The translations under genes and the position numbers were made by a program. Shown here piece by piece: positions 16,679-25,734 of a DNA stretch of 39,541 nt. The notes under the pieces are model-generated. The model saw only the letters and a program-made list of their open reading frames with translations, was not told the DNA's origin and ran no database searches. Origin of the DNA: Treponema sp. (GTDB taxonomy: Bacteria > Spirochaetota > Spirochaetia > Treponematales > Treponemataceae). Location: NCBI GenBank assembly GCA_016286535.1, contig JAEESZ010000016.1:1-39541 (forward strand), in the 5' to 3' direction. Numbering within the stretch: the first letter of the stretch is position 1; each line of letters starts with the position of its first letter.

Positions 16679-18235
16679 ATGAAGAACCGTACTATACCAG
16701 TAACTTTTGCAGTTCTTATTATTCTTTTAGCACTTGCTTTTTTTGTTACAAAAAAGTTTGTCCTTCAGAAAGATAAACTGCTTACACGTGCAAAATTAAT
16801 TTCTCCAAAAACAAACGAGCTTACAGAAGCAGAAGCAGAAAATCAGGGAACAGCCCTTGAACTGGAAAAATACGAAACCTTTGTTCCTCTGCTTACCGGA
16901 GAAACTTTAATTAGTACCCTTACTTTTGATTTTAGTAACGACGGTTATGATGATGAAGTAATCGTTGTAAAAAATTCCCACTCTTCTTATCTGAATGTGG
17001 TTCCCGGCCTTTATAATTCAGAAACAGGTCTTTATGAACGGCTTGAAGCTATAGAAACAGATTTTTCCCGAACAAGAGCCTTTTCTTACAGTGGAGAAGA
17101 TCTGCTTGGTGAACATAAAAATTCCCTGGTTTTTCAGGGAATTGCAGATGACGGAAATTACGTTTTAAAGGTATTTAATTTTCAGTCAAGCAGAAAAGAA
17201 GAGAAGATGGTTTGTATTGGAGACTTTTCTTCCGACGGAACAGTTTTTATTCAGCAGACAGAAAGACCTGAAAGTTATGCCCTTGGTGTTTCTAAAGGCG
17301 AAAGTTTTTCCATCTGGGTTTATAAGTCAGAAACAGAAGTTTCTGAAGACGGAAAGAAGATAATTTCTTCCAACGGAAACCAGATTCAGCAGGAATTCCG
17401 CTATAACTATTCAACCGGCCAGTATGAACTTTATAAAGAAGTTATGGTAAGTGCCGGAAAACTTGCTGCAAAAGAGCTTTCCCGCATTCAGGATGGAACT
17501 GTAGAAACTTTTGCAGGCTTCCTTGACGGTTTGTGGTATAAAACTTCCAATTCAGACGGACTGGTCCGCTATGTTTACTTTAATTATGACAGCAAGGAAA
17601 TTATTCAGCTGGTAGGCGATACCCAGGGAGTTTATGAATGGGAAGACAGTAATGTTCGTCATAACGGCATCTACATTACCACCGTTAATGCAGATATTAC
17701 AAATCTTAAACGCCGTTTTGATATTTCCCTTCTGGGAGTTGATGAAATCCGCATTACCGTAAGAGACTACATCAACCTTACAATTCAGGAAACCACCGTA
17801 TGGGACGGTCAGTATAAGAAGATGAGTTCTCAGTGGGCCTTTGATTCTTCCAAAACTCAGTCGGCCTTACAGACTTTTGCCAGAGAACTCAAAAAAGATC
17901 CTGCCTGGTCAACTGCAGACAAGCAGACAACCATCGCTTTTGACGATTATACTTATACCCTGCAGACTCCGGAAATTACAGAAAGCGGAGTTTATTCCCT
18001 TCTTTCTGTGGGTTCTTACAATGTAATTCAGTTTTTGTCAGATTCGGAGCAATCCTTCCTTTCTGATGCCTATGCCATGGAATTCGGCAAAAAAACAATT
18101 ACAGAAACCGTAAAACGTAAGACAGTAGAAAAAGTTGTAACCGACTATAACACTATAATTTTTGTTCCTGTAAAACTTATGCCTACAGACTGTTACTCGG
18201 CTGAAGGTTATACATTTACTTTTGTTAGAGAATAA
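16679..18235 (+). CDS. Membrane-anchored protein of unknown function
   Basis: A 518-residue protein with one N-terminal helix (residues 7-25) without lipobox or clear cleavage site, so probably an inner-membrane anchor with a periplasmic body. DFSNDGYDDEVIVV at about 85-98 resembles an FG-GAP or calcium-loop motif. The middle is beta-rich. The segment from GLWYKTS to ITVRDY (about 285-365) could be a lipocalin-like or other barrel; I considered the pallilysin-related proteins of Treponema, but see no HEXXH motif, and rate that link low. No enzyme signature is visible. It is followed after 23 bases by an outer-membrane barrel gene, so the two may act together in the envelope. No ribosome site precedes the ATG. 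Confidence 0.7.
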   Translation: MKNRTIPVTFAVLIILLALAFFVTKKFVLQKDKLLTRAKLISPKTNELTEAEAENQGTALELEKYETFVPLLTGETLISTLTFDFSNDGYDDEVIVVKNSHSSYLNVVPGLYNSETGLYERLEAIETDFSRTRAFSYSGEDLLGEHKNSLVFQGIADDGNYVLKVFNFQSSRKEEKMVCIGDFSSDGTVFIQQTERPESYALGVSKGESFSIWVYKSETEVSEDGKKIISSNGNQIQQEFRYNYSTGQYELYKEVMVSAGKLAAKELSRIQDGTVETFAGFLDGLWYKTSNSDGLVRYVYFNYDSKEIIQLVGDTQGVYEWEDSNVRHNGIYITTVNADITNLKRRFDISLLGVDEIRITVRDYINLTIQETTVWDGQYKKMSSQWAFDSSKTQSALQTFARELKKDPAWSTADKQTTIAFDDYTYTLQTPEITESGVYSLLSVGSYNVIQFLSDSEQSFLSDAYAMEFGKKTITETVKRKTVEKVVTDYNTIIFVPVKLMPTDCYSAEGYTFTFVRE

Positions 18236-18258
18236 AATATTCGAAAAGAGGGCTTATT

Positions 18259-20064
18259 ATGAAAAAATCACTTTTATTATTTTTATTTTTGATTCCATCA
18301 TTCCTTTTTGCTCAGGTTTCTTCAGATCCTTCTGACAATTTTTACAAACAGGTAGAAAGATGGGAAACTCTGGGACTCATAGAAAATCAGCCTTCCTTAA
18401 GGCCATATTCCCTCTTCCTTGTAGAAGAAATCTTAAATACAGTAATTGCTTCTGATTCCCAGACCGAAGCCGAAGTTGCAAAGGCTATTTACGAAGAAAC
18501 CTTTGGAAAAAAATGGGGCCTCTTACTGGATACAAAGGGAAGCGGCTTAATATCATCTTCGGGTTTTGAAAAGAAACTTCTTGCAAAATACGGGGTAGAA
18601 GGAGATACATACTTTTTAGATAATTTTGCTCTAGGCTACCAGCTGGATTTTGTAAGCGAGACAAATCCTTCTTCGAGCCTGCTGCCACATTACCGCTATC
18701 TTCCTTATTATTTAAAGGATGGCCAGAGCGGTAAAATCAGAAACACAATGGATGTTGACGCCTATGCAAGTGCCAGAATTAATAACTGGTATTTTCAGAC
18801 TGGAATAGGTCATAATTCCTTTGGAAACTCTTACGAAGACAGTATTGTTTTTTCTCCAAATGCAAAGCATACTGCAAATTTTTCCTTCGGCTACAACAAT
18901 GGAAAAATCAATTATACAGAAGCAATGTTTGCTTTAAGTGCAACCAGTACCTCAGATTTATCGGGCTTATACGAAAATAAATTACTGATGATGCATAACC
19001 TGGACTGGAATATCAATAAAAAACTTTCATTAACTTTTTATGAAACTGCCATTTACGGTCAGCGTTTTGACTTTTCTTATATGATTCCAATGCTTTATAT
19101 AGTTACAGAAGGAATTACCGGCTACGAAAATGATAACATTATGATGGGGGGTGCCTTTACTTACAAACCAGTGCAGGGCCTTTCATTAAACGGAGATTTT
19201 TATCTGGATGATGTCGGCTTTACAAGCTTAAAAACTTATCACGATATTAAGCTCCGCTTTGCAGCAATTGCAGGCTTAAAATATGTTCCTCAGAACTACA
19301 GTCCCCTTCAAATGGTAAAACTCAACTATACAATGGTTTCTCCATATATGTATGCCCACTGGCAGACAAACGACAGCGGCTTAAATGTTGTAGATACTCA
19401 GACAAATACAGTAAATACTTACGGGGCAAACTATCAGATTTATGCAACAGCCGGCCAGCCTCTTGGTTCTTCTCTTGAGCCAAACTCTGACCGCATCGCT
19501 TTAAGCCTTCAGTACAAACCTGTAAAGGGTCTTACCTTTGATTTTTACGGAGCCTTTATTCGTCATGCAAATGTAACCGAAGGTTTTACAAGAGAGGAAA
19601 AAATCGGCTGTCTTTGTGCCCAGCCGGGAGACTTTATAACTGACGGTTCTATTAATCAGACTCAGAAATTATGGAGCTATTCTTTAAACCGTGCAGTTTA
19701 TGGTTCATCTGCCTGGAATAAACTTATGTTTCTTACTCAGGATACAAAAGAGTATACTGTTCAGGCAGACCTTGATATGACTTATGAATTTCCAAAAACT
19801 AAGGCAGGAACTTTCTCTTTAGGAATTGGTTATACCTTCGAGTATATTCACAATTATGGTGTCGGCAATTCTTTGTATACAGGTCAGGGCTGGTACTATA
19901 ATTCTGATGACGGAAACTTTTATACAAATAAGGATAGTGACGGAAATTATTCAGGCCTGCTCGATATAGATGCTGAACTTGATAAGGCTTACAGCAGCTG
20001 GAAGACAGCTTTAAAGGATATCATTAACAACTATCTTAGAATTAACTTTAAGTACTCATTCTAA
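18259..20064 (+). CDS. Outer-membrane beta-barrel protein, unknown function
   Basis: A 601-residue protein with a Sec signal (KKSLLLFLFLIPSFLFAQ, cleavage about 19/20). A helical stretch at about 25-80 (QVERWETLGLI...VEEILNTVI) precedes a long beta-rich region with many alternating strands and aromatics, ending YLRINFKYSF. The pattern fits a large outer-membrane barrel with a short periplasmic N-terminal domain. I do not recognise the family; it may be a spirochaete-specific porin or export channel. AGAGGG lies six bases before the ATG, and only 23 bases separate it from the upstream gene, so they form an operon. A hairpin terminator follows. Confidence 0.75.
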   Translation: MKKSLLLFLFLIPSFLFAQVSSDPSDNFYKQVERWETLGLIENQPSLRPYSLFLVEEILNTVIASDSQTEAEVAKAIYEETFGKKWGLLLDTKGSGLISSSGFEKKLLAKYGVEGDTYFLDNFALGYQLDFVSETNPSSSLLPHYRYLPYYLKDGQSGKIRNTMDVDAYASARINNWYFQTGIGHNSFGNSYEDSIVFSPNAKHTANFSFGYNNGKINYTEAMFALSATSTSDLSGLYENKLLMMHNLDWNINKKLSLTFYETAIYGQRFDFSYMIPMLYIVTEGITGYENDNIMMGGAFTYKPVQGLSLNGDFYLDDVGFTSLKTYHDIKLRFAAIAGLKYVPQNYSPLQMVKLNYTMVSPYMYAHWQTNDSGLNVVDTQTNTVNTYGANYQIYATAGQPLGSSLEPNSDRIALSLQYKPVKGLTFDFYGAFIRHANVTEGFTREEKIGCLCAQPGDFITDGSINQTQKLWSYSLNRAVYGSSAWNKLMFLTQDTKEYTVQADLDMTYEFPKTKAGTFSLGIGYTFEYIHNYGVGNSLYTGQGWYYNSDDGNFYTNKDSDGNYSGLLDIDAELDKAYSSWKTALKDIINNYLRINFKYSF

Positions 20065-20079
20065 CCTCATTTTTACCAT

Positions 20080-20112
20080 AGGGGGGACTGGCCTAATAGT
20101 GCAGTCGCCCCT
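20080..20112 (+). terminator. Hairpin terminator before alaS
   Basis: AGGGGGGACTG (20080-20090) pairs with CAGTCGCCCCT (20102-20112) with one G-G mismatch and an 11-base loop. The T run after it is short (TTTGTG), so it may be a moderate terminator or also need Rho. Confidence 0.6.
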
Positions 20113-20121
20113 TTGTGATAA

Positions 20122-20150
20122 TTTACACTATAATAAAAAAATATTATAAT
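20122..20150 (+). promoter_or_regulatory. Promoter of alaS (leaderless candidate)
   Basis: TTTACA (20122-20127), a 17-base spacer, then a perfect TATAAT (20145-20150), eight bases before the ATG at 20159. Another TATAAT lies at 20129-20134. There is no Shine-Dalgarno sequence, so the predicted transcript starts within about two bases of the ATG. Confidence 0.65.
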
Positions 20151-20158
20151 AACTTCTT

Positions 20159-21985
20159 ATGAATGCAAACGAACTTCGCTCAAAATATATTGAGTTTTTT
20201 AAATCAAAAAATCATGCTGTAATTTCAGGTCAGTCATTAATTCCTGAAAATGACCCTTCAGTTTTATTTACTACCGCAGGTATGCATCCTCTCGTTCCTT
20301 ATTTACTTGGAGAAAAACATCCTGCAGGCACCCGCCTTACAGATTATCAGAAATGTATTCGTACCGGCGATATTGATGAGGTAGGAGATCCAAGTCACTT
20401 AACTTGTTTTGAAATGCTTGGAAACTGGTCTTTAGGAGACTACTTTAAGAAAGAATCAATTTCTTTTTCTTATGAATTCTTAACTTCAAAGGAATGGTTA
20501 GGTTTAGACCCTAAAAAGATTTCCGTAACAGTTTTTGCAGGAGACGAAAATGCTCCCCGCGATGAAGAAGCTGCAGAAGTATGGAAATCTGTAGGTATGC
20601 CGGAGGATAAAATTGCTTATCTTCCTGCCAGCGACAACTGGTGGGCTGCCGGTCCAACAGGCCCTTGCGGTCCTGATACAGAAATCTTCTATTGGGTAGG
20701 CGAGGGCTTACCACCTGTAGGTTCAAATAAAGGAACAGACAGTGCAAACTGGATGGAAATCTGGAATAACGTATTCATGCAGTTCAACCGCAAGGATGAA
20801 AAAACTCTTGAACCACTTCCAAAAAAGAATGTAGATACAGGTATGGGGCTTGAACGTACAAACTGTATTTTACAGGGAAAAACTTCAGTTTATCTTACAG
20901 AAGTTTTCCAGCCAATCATCGAAAAGATCGGTCAGCTTGCTGACGGTTATAAATATGGTACAGACGCAGAAAAAGACAAGTCTGTCCGCATTATTGCAGA
21001 CCATGCCCGTTCTGCAGTATTTATTCTTGGTGACCAGAAGGGGGTAACTCCAGACCGTGTAGGGGCTGGTTACGTTCTTCGCCGTCTTATTCGTCGTGCA
21101 GTTCGCCACGGAATGAAGCTTGGCATTGAAAACGATTTTATGGCTCAGGTAGCAGAAGTTGTAGTAGAAAACTTTAAGGCTCCATATCCTGAACTGGAAC
21201 AGAATAAAGATAAAATCTATTCAGAACTTACAAAAGAAGAAGCAAAATTCCGCCAGACCCTTAAGAAGGGAGAAGCAGAATTCCAGAAGATGCTTCCAAA
21301 TCTTATGAAGAATCCAAAGAAGATTATCAGCGGTAAGGTTGCTTATAATCTTTATGAAACTTACGGCTATCCTCTTGAACTTACTCAGGAACTTGGAGCA
21401 GAAAACGGCTTTACAGTTGATGTAGAAGGCTTTAAGGAAGCAGAACGCAAACACCAGGAAGCAAGTAAAACTGCAGAAGCAGGAAAAGCAAAGGGTGGAA
21501 TTGCAGAGCAGTCAGATGTTGCAACTAAATATCATACTGCTACCCACCTTTTACAGCAGGCTCTGGTAGAAGTTCTTGGTGATCAGGTTGCACAGAAAGG
21601 TTCAAATATCAACAGTGAACGCATGCGCTTTGACTTTACTTTTGACCGTCCTATGACTAAAGAAGAAATTCAGAAGGTTCAGGACATTGTAAACGAAAAG
21701 ATTAAGGAAGATTTACCTGTTAATATGAGGGTAATGACTCTGGACGAAGCAAAGGCCGAAGGTGCAAGAGCCTTGTTTACAAATAAATACGGAGAAAGCG
21801 TAAAGGTTTATACAATCGGACGTGACCCTAAAACAGACTGGTTCAGTAAAGAAGTTTGCGGTGGACCTCATGTTCAGCATACAGCTCAAATCGGAGAATT
21901 CAAAATTGAAAAAGAGCAGTCTTCTTCAGCCGGAGTTCGTAGAATCAGAGCTACAATAAGCGGTGGTCTTCCTCTGGAAGGTTAA
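20159..21985 (+). CDS. alaS: Alanyl-tRNA synthetase, short form without C-Ala
   Basis: A 608-residue class II synthetase that charges tRNA(Ala). The catalytic domain (about 1-235) starts ELRSKYIEFFKSKNH and has the FTTAGMHPL, ERTNCILQ and TGPCGPDTE blocks; the tRNA-recognition region follows to about 440. The editing domain that clears Ser- and Gly-tRNA(Ala) is intact: H459-x3-H463 and C567-x3-H571. The protein stops about 35 residues after that, so the C-terminal coiled coil and C-Ala domain of the usual 850-880-residue enzyme are absent. The next gene starts only a short distance later and has its own signal peptide, so this is not a frameshift. It heads a run alaS / SurA-like / nusB / TPR. 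Confidence 0.96.
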   Translation: MNANELRSKYIEFFKSKNHAVISGQSLIPENDPSVLFTTAGMHPLVPYLLGEKHPAGTRLTDYQKCIRTGDIDEVGDPSHLTCFEMLGNWSLGDYFKKESISFSYEFLTSKEWLGLDPKKISVTVFAGDENAPRDEEAAEVWKSVGMPEDKIAYLPASDNWWAAGPTGPCGPDTEIFYWVGEGLPPVGSNKGTDSANWMEIWNNVFMQFNRKDEKTLEPLPKKNVDTGMGLERTNCILQGKTSVYLTEVFQPIIEKIGQLADGYKYGTDAEKDKSVRIIADHARSAVFILGDQKGVTPDRVGAGYVLRRLIRRAVRHGMKLGIENDFMAQVAEVVVENFKAPYPELEQNKDKIYSELTKEEAKFRQTLKKGEAEFQKMLPNLMKNPKKIISGKVAYNLYETYGYPLELTQELGAENGFTVDVEGFKEAERKHQEASKTAEAGKAKGGIAEQSDVATKYHTATHLLQQALVEVLGDQVAQKGSNINSERMRFDFTFDRPMTKEEIQKVQDIVNEKIKEDLPVNMRVMTLDEAKAEGARALFTNKYGESVKVYTIGRDPKTDWFSKEVCGGPHVQHTAQIGEFKIEKEQSSSAGVRRIRATISGGLPLEG

Positions 21986-22068
21986 ATCTGCAAAAATATC
22001 GTAACTAAGCTTAGGGTTGCGTGTTTTATATAAAGAAAAAACTACATAATAAAAAAGGAATTATTTAT

Positions 22069-23157
22069 ATGAAGAAGATTTTACTTTCAGCATTAATGTT
22101 ACTTACACTTGCAGGCTCTGTATTTGCACAGGCAGATTTGCAGCCTTTAGTTGTAGTAAAATTAAATAAGAATGAATCTATTACCGTAAAGCAGGTAAAA
22201 AATCGTTCTGTAATTTTTGAAAAACAGTACAATATAAAGACAACACTCGAAGACCGTAAAAAGATTGTTGATACTCTTATTGAAGAAAAACTGATGCTTC
22301 AGGCAGCTGCTAAAGCTGGTGTTACAGTTCCAGACAGCGGAGTTGATCAGTATTTTATTCAGTATATGACAAGTCAGCTTGGCCAGAACTTTACTTCAGA
22401 AAAAGAAATTGCTGATTATGTAAAAAAAGTTTCTGGAACAAGTCTTGACGAAGCTCTTGTTCAGCAGATTGGCATGAACTCTACAGAATATAAAGCTTAT
22501 TTAAAGAATCAGCTTATTATTCAGCAGTATGTTGTTCAGCAGAAACAGGCAGAAATGCAGAAAGTTGCCGCAACAGACGAAGAAATTCGTATGTTCTATG
22601 AATCAAATAAGGCTTCTTTTGTAATGAATGATACAATGAAAGCTTTCCTTATGCTGGTTCCAAAGGGAGCTAATGCAGATGCTGCAAAAAACAAGGCAAA
22701 CGATTTAAGAAATAAATTTGTAGATAAAAAACTTACCGTAGAACAGCTTGTTGTTCAGGCAAATGCACAGGATTCAGGCTATCAGGCCGGCGAACTTATG
22801 CTTGCTAAAACAGAACAGGTTGCTAATGCTTACGGTTTTTCTTACCAGGGGCTTTTGTCTCTTTTTGAAAAAGCAGACGGCTTTGTAACAGATGTTCAGG
22901 AAACCCCTGTTGATTTTAGAATTGTAGCTGTAGAAAAGAAATATCCTGCAAAAATGCTTTCAATCAGTGATTCAGTTCAGCCGGAATCTACAGTAACAGT
23001 ATATCAGTACATTAATCAGAATCTTTCATATCAGAAACAGATGCAGTATTTACAGACAGCAGCACAGGAAATGGCTAACCAGATTAATACTTCTGTTAAT
23101 GTTGAATGGAAAAAAACTGGTGATGAGCTTAATAAGCTTTTAAACTGGAGTAACTAG
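22069..23157 (+). CDS. SurA/parvulin-like periplasmic protein
   Basis: A 362-residue exported protein with a Sec signal (MKKILLSALMLLTLAGSVFA, then QADL). Residues about 25-185 match the helical SurA N-terminal chaperone region (RKKIVDTLIEEKLMLQAAAKAGVTV, then the EYKAYLKNQLIIQQY helix). Residues about 190-290 look like a degenerate parvulin domain: MKAFLMLVP...GYQAGELM...FEKADGFVTDVQETPVDFRIVAV keeps the fold pattern but lacks the usual His residues, so it may be a chaperone without isomerase activity. An in-frame GTG at 22021 is rejected as start because AAAGGA stands nine bases before the ATG at 22069 and the signal begins there. Its TAG overlaps the GTG of nusB by one base. Confidence 0.82.
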   Translation: MKKILLSALMLLTLAGSVFAQADLQPLVVVKLNKNESITVKQVKNRSVIFEKQYNIKTTLEDRKKIVDTLIEEKLMLQAAAKAGVTVPDSGVDQYFIQYMTSQLGQNFTSEKEIADYVKKVSGTSLDEALVQQIGMNSTEYKAYLKNQLIIQQYVVQQKQAEMQKVAATDEEIRMFYESNKASFVMNDTMKAFLMLVPKGANADAAKNKANDLRNKFVDKKLTVEQLVVQANAQDSGYQAGELMLAKTEQVANAYGFSYQGLLSLFEKADGFVTDVQETPVDFRIVAVEKKYPAKMLSISDSVQPESTVTVYQYINQNLSYQKQMQYLQTAAQEMANQINTSVNVEWKKTGDELNKLLNWSN

Positions 23158-23591
23158 TGTCTCGCAGAAAAGGAAGAATAACAGCTTTTCAGGCTCTTTT
23201 TTCATGGGATGCCAACAATATTCCTTTAGAGGATTTGTTAAATTTTACCTGGCTAAAAAAAGAGACTGAAGAGTCAGACAAAGAAAAAGATAATTCAAAA
23301 GACGAGCTTATGTTTGCAAGTCTTATTGTAACCGGAACTCTTAACAATATTGAAAAGATTGATGAATTAATTGATTCTCATCTTAGTGCAAACTGGAGCC
23401 GGGATAGAATTAATAAAGTTGCCTTAGCAATTTTAAGAACCAGTATTTATGAATTAAAATTTGTGGAAGGTTCAAATCCTAAAATTGTAATTGATGAAGC
23501 CATCAATATTGCAAAAGAATATGGAGCTGACGATTCCTTTAAATTTATAAATGCCGTGTTAGATAAAATTGGAAAAGAGAGCATTGCATAA
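23157..23591 (+). CDS. nusB: Transcription antitermination factor NusB
   Basis: A 144-residue all-helical NusB-family protein. It begins SRRKGRITAFQALFSWD, the usual arginine-rich RNA-binding N-terminus, and has the C-terminal signature WSRDRINKVALAILRTSIYEL then PKIVIDEAINIAKEYG...FINAVLDKI. NusB with NusE binds boxA RNA and helps antitermination of rRNA operons. The start is GTG, overlapping the preceding stop (TAGTG), so translation is coupled. The 3' end overlaps the start of the TPR gene. An insert of acidic and lysine-rich residues at about 38-48 is slightly unusual. Confidence 0.93.
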   Translation: MSRRKGRITAFQALFSWDANNIPLEDLLNFTWLKKETEESDKEKDNSKDELMFASLIVTGTLNNIEKIDELIDSHLSANWSRDRINKVALAILRTSIYELKFVEGSNPKIVIDEAINIAKEYGADDSFKFINAVLDKIGKESIA

Positions 23592-25425
23592 AAATAAATT
23601 AAATCTGATTTTAGTAAATCTTCTTATAATATTTTTGTTCTGCCTTAATTCATGTGCAATCAGGGCAGAACAAAAGTCTTTAACAAGTCAATTTAATACC
23701 ATTGATGCCCTTATTAATCAGGGGCAGACTGGTGACGCAATAAAACTTTTACGCAAAACAGAAAAGAAAGTTTACGATTCCTGGTCTTATATTGGAATAT
23801 ATAAAAGATATAAAAAAATGGGCCAGGAAGACCTCTGTTTAAAACTCTTAAAAAAGGCAGTAAAACAAAACAGCGAAAATCCTGAGCTGAATGCCGTTTA
23901 TACTAAATTTTTAATTAATCAGAACAAAATTGATGAGGCCCTGCAGGTAGCAAAAAAGCTTGAAGGAAGTAAGTACGGTTCTTTGTATTCAGAAGCGCTT
24001 TTAAAAAGCGTGGCAGACAAAAGAGCAGGGGCCGAAGATAATCTTGAATACTATTCTTCAAGTGATTTTTTTAATGTTTTTTATGAAGCATATCTTGGAA
24101 GTAAAAATCCAGTGTGGCTTAAAAATACAGCCTTAATAGATTTAAAGAAGGGCCTTTATTCAAATGCTGCAGGCCTTGCACCAGAAGCTTTTTCTAATGC
24201 AGATGATGCCTACTTCTGGGCCCTTATTTTTTATGATGCAGCAAAGTTTTACAATGCAATAGATGCCGTAAACCTTTCAATTAATTATCTGAATGATTTT
24301 TCCGGCCTTAGTCAGACAAAAGTTTCCCCTGTAAAATTAAATTCTCTCTTATCAGACTCTTATATGGCAGTTTCTGATATGCAGAGTGCAGAAGCCGCCC
24401 GTCAGAAGGTAATATCAAATATTGATAACATTACAACAAGGACTTCGGATGCTGCCTTGCTGCCGGTAATTTTCGTAAACTCAGCAATCTATGCTAAAAA
24501 TACAGAAAATCCTGACTACTGTGCCGATCTGCTTTTTTATGCGGTAAATGCCTGGCCGGATTATGTTCCGGGCATAATTTTGTATTCAGATTTTGCCTAT
24601 GAATCGAGCCTTGAGCGTAAGGAAGATAGCGAAGTGCTTGCCTTAAGGAAGGCCGGAATACTGTCTACCGAAATGGAAAAATATGATAACCGCAGAAAAA
24701 TTCCTTTAAGCGATGCCTTATACCGCCTGGACCAGGGAATAGAAGCTACAAAGGATCCTTATCTTTATATTCAAAAGCTGGACTTAAAAAATAAGACCGA
24801 CAATACCCGTACAGAAAAAGATAAAATAAGAGATATGTGGCAGCTGCTTGAAGACACATATACAGAGGATGAAAAATATAAAACTCTTTTAACTCAGTAT
24901 GTAATTACTTATCTTTTGAATATTAAACAGGATGAAGAAGCCTTTACTTTATTCTGTAAATATATGAATGAACATTATCCTATAGATGCAAAAAAAGATT
25001 TCTGGGAAGAAAATATCCTTTACATGAAGAATGTTGACCTTGGAATGCTGGAACTTGCAGCCCTTTTTGCCCTTAAAGATAAGCGCATAAATGAAGCTAT
25101 CAGACTTTATGAATATCTTGTTTATGAAAGCAGCGGCATACTTGAGGAAGGGGAGATTTCCATCTATGCAACAACTTCTGCCTGCATGAATCTCGCTGAT
25201 ATTTATTTTTCGTATGGAAGCCGCGATAAAGCCTTAAAATTGTATGGAAAAGTTGCAGGCAGAGAAAATAAAAATAAAATCCGTTCAGATATTTATTATA
25301 GAATTGCAAATATTTATGTTGCAGCAGATGACAAAAAAAATGCCCTTCGTTCGGCAGATTACGCAATCCTGCTTTATCCACAAAACGCCAGGGCATCTTT
25401 ATTAAAAGAAAAGCTTTCTGACTAG
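23584..25425 (+). CDS. TPR-repeat lipoprotein
   Basis: A protein of about 613 residues starting most likely at TTG 23584, with GGAAAAGAG eight bases upstream; another TTG at 23569 would add five residues. The signal is hydrophobic (LNLILVNLLIIFLFCLNSC) with a spirochaetal lipobox LNSC. The rest is helical, with TPR-like units at about 35-130 (LINQGQTGDAIKLLRKTEK, YKKMGQEDLCLKLLKKAVK) and at the C-terminus (ADIYFSYGSRDKALKLYGKV, ANIYVAADDKKNALRSADYA). It is probably an envelope scaffold for a protein complex. It overlaps nusB by eight bases and is the last gene of the alaS run; its stop is one base from the stop of convergent groES. Specific role unknown. Confidence 0.78.
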   Translation: MHKNKLNLILVNLLIIFLFCLNSCAIRAEQKSLTSQFNTIDALINQGQTGDAIKLLRKTEKKVYDSWSYIGIYKRYKKMGQEDLCLKLLKKAVKQNSENPELNAVYTKFLINQNKIDEALQVAKKLEGSKYGSLYSEALLKSVADKRAGAEDNLEYYSSSDFFNVFYEAYLGSKNPVWLKNTALIDLKKGLYSNAAGLAPEAFSNADDAYFWALIFYDAAKFYNAIDAVNLSINYLNDFSGLSQTKVSPVKLNSLLSDSYMAVSDMQSAEAARQKVISNIDNITTRTSDAALLPVIFVNSAIYAKNTENPDYCADLLFYAVNAWPDYVPGIILYSDFAYESSLERKEDSEVLALRKAGILSTEMEKYDNRRKIPLSDALYRLDQGIEATKDPYLYIQKLDLKNKTDNTRTEKDKIRDMWQLLEDTYTEDEKYKTLLTQYVITYLLNIKQDEEAFTLFCKYMNEHYPIDAKKDFWEENILYMKNVDLGMLELAALFALKDKRINEAIRLYEYLVYESSGILEEGEISIYATTSACMNLADIYFSYGSRDKALKLYGKVAGRENKNKIRSDIYYRIANIYVAADDKKNALRSADYAILLYPQNARASLLKEKLSD

Positions 25426-25426
25426 A

Positions 25427-25699
25427 CTATTCAATTACAGCAATAATATCAGACATTCTTAAAATGAGGTGTTCTTCGCCGTCAATTTTAACCTGAGTTC
25501 CAGCGTATTTGTCATACATGATTTTATCACCTTTTTTTACAGTGATTTTTTCATCTTCAGTTCCAGGTCCTACTTCAATAACAATGGCTGTCTGAGTTTT
25601 TTCCTGAGCAGCTTCAGGAATGATGATTCCTGCTGTAGTTTTTGTTTCTGGTTTTTCGTTTTTTACAAGAACTCTGTCTGCTAATGGTTTAATTTTCAT
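25427..25699 (-). CDS. groES: Co-chaperonin GroES
   Basis: A 90-residue GroES of normal length: MKIKPLADRVLVK at the N-terminus, the mobile GroEL-binding loop ETKTTAGIIIPEAAQEK, the VGPG turn, and KKGDKIMYDKYAGTQVKIDGEEHLILRMSDIIAVIE. It caps the GroEL cage during folding. groEL is not beside it in this window, as I recall is also so in T. pallidum. AAGGTGA lies six bases before the ATG. A promoter and a 14-base palindrome stand upstream, but no CIRCE element. Confidence 0.97.
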   Translation of the reverse strand: MKIKPLADRVLVKNEKPETKTTAGIIIPEAAQEKTQTAIVIEVGPGTEDEKITVKKGDKIMYDKYAGTQVKIDGEEHLILRMSDIIAVIE

Positions 25700-25734
25700 G
25701 ATTTATCACCTTCATAAATAATTTAAAGTTTACA

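Noticed and set aside
20031..20158. T-box or riboswitch before alaS
   Set aside because: The space holds only a terminator hairpin and a promoter abutting the ATG; there is no room for a leader RNA.
22021..22068. GTG at 22021 as start of the SurA-like protein
   Set aside because: It would put 16 Lys-rich residues before a clean signal peptide; AAAGGA fits the ATG at 22069.
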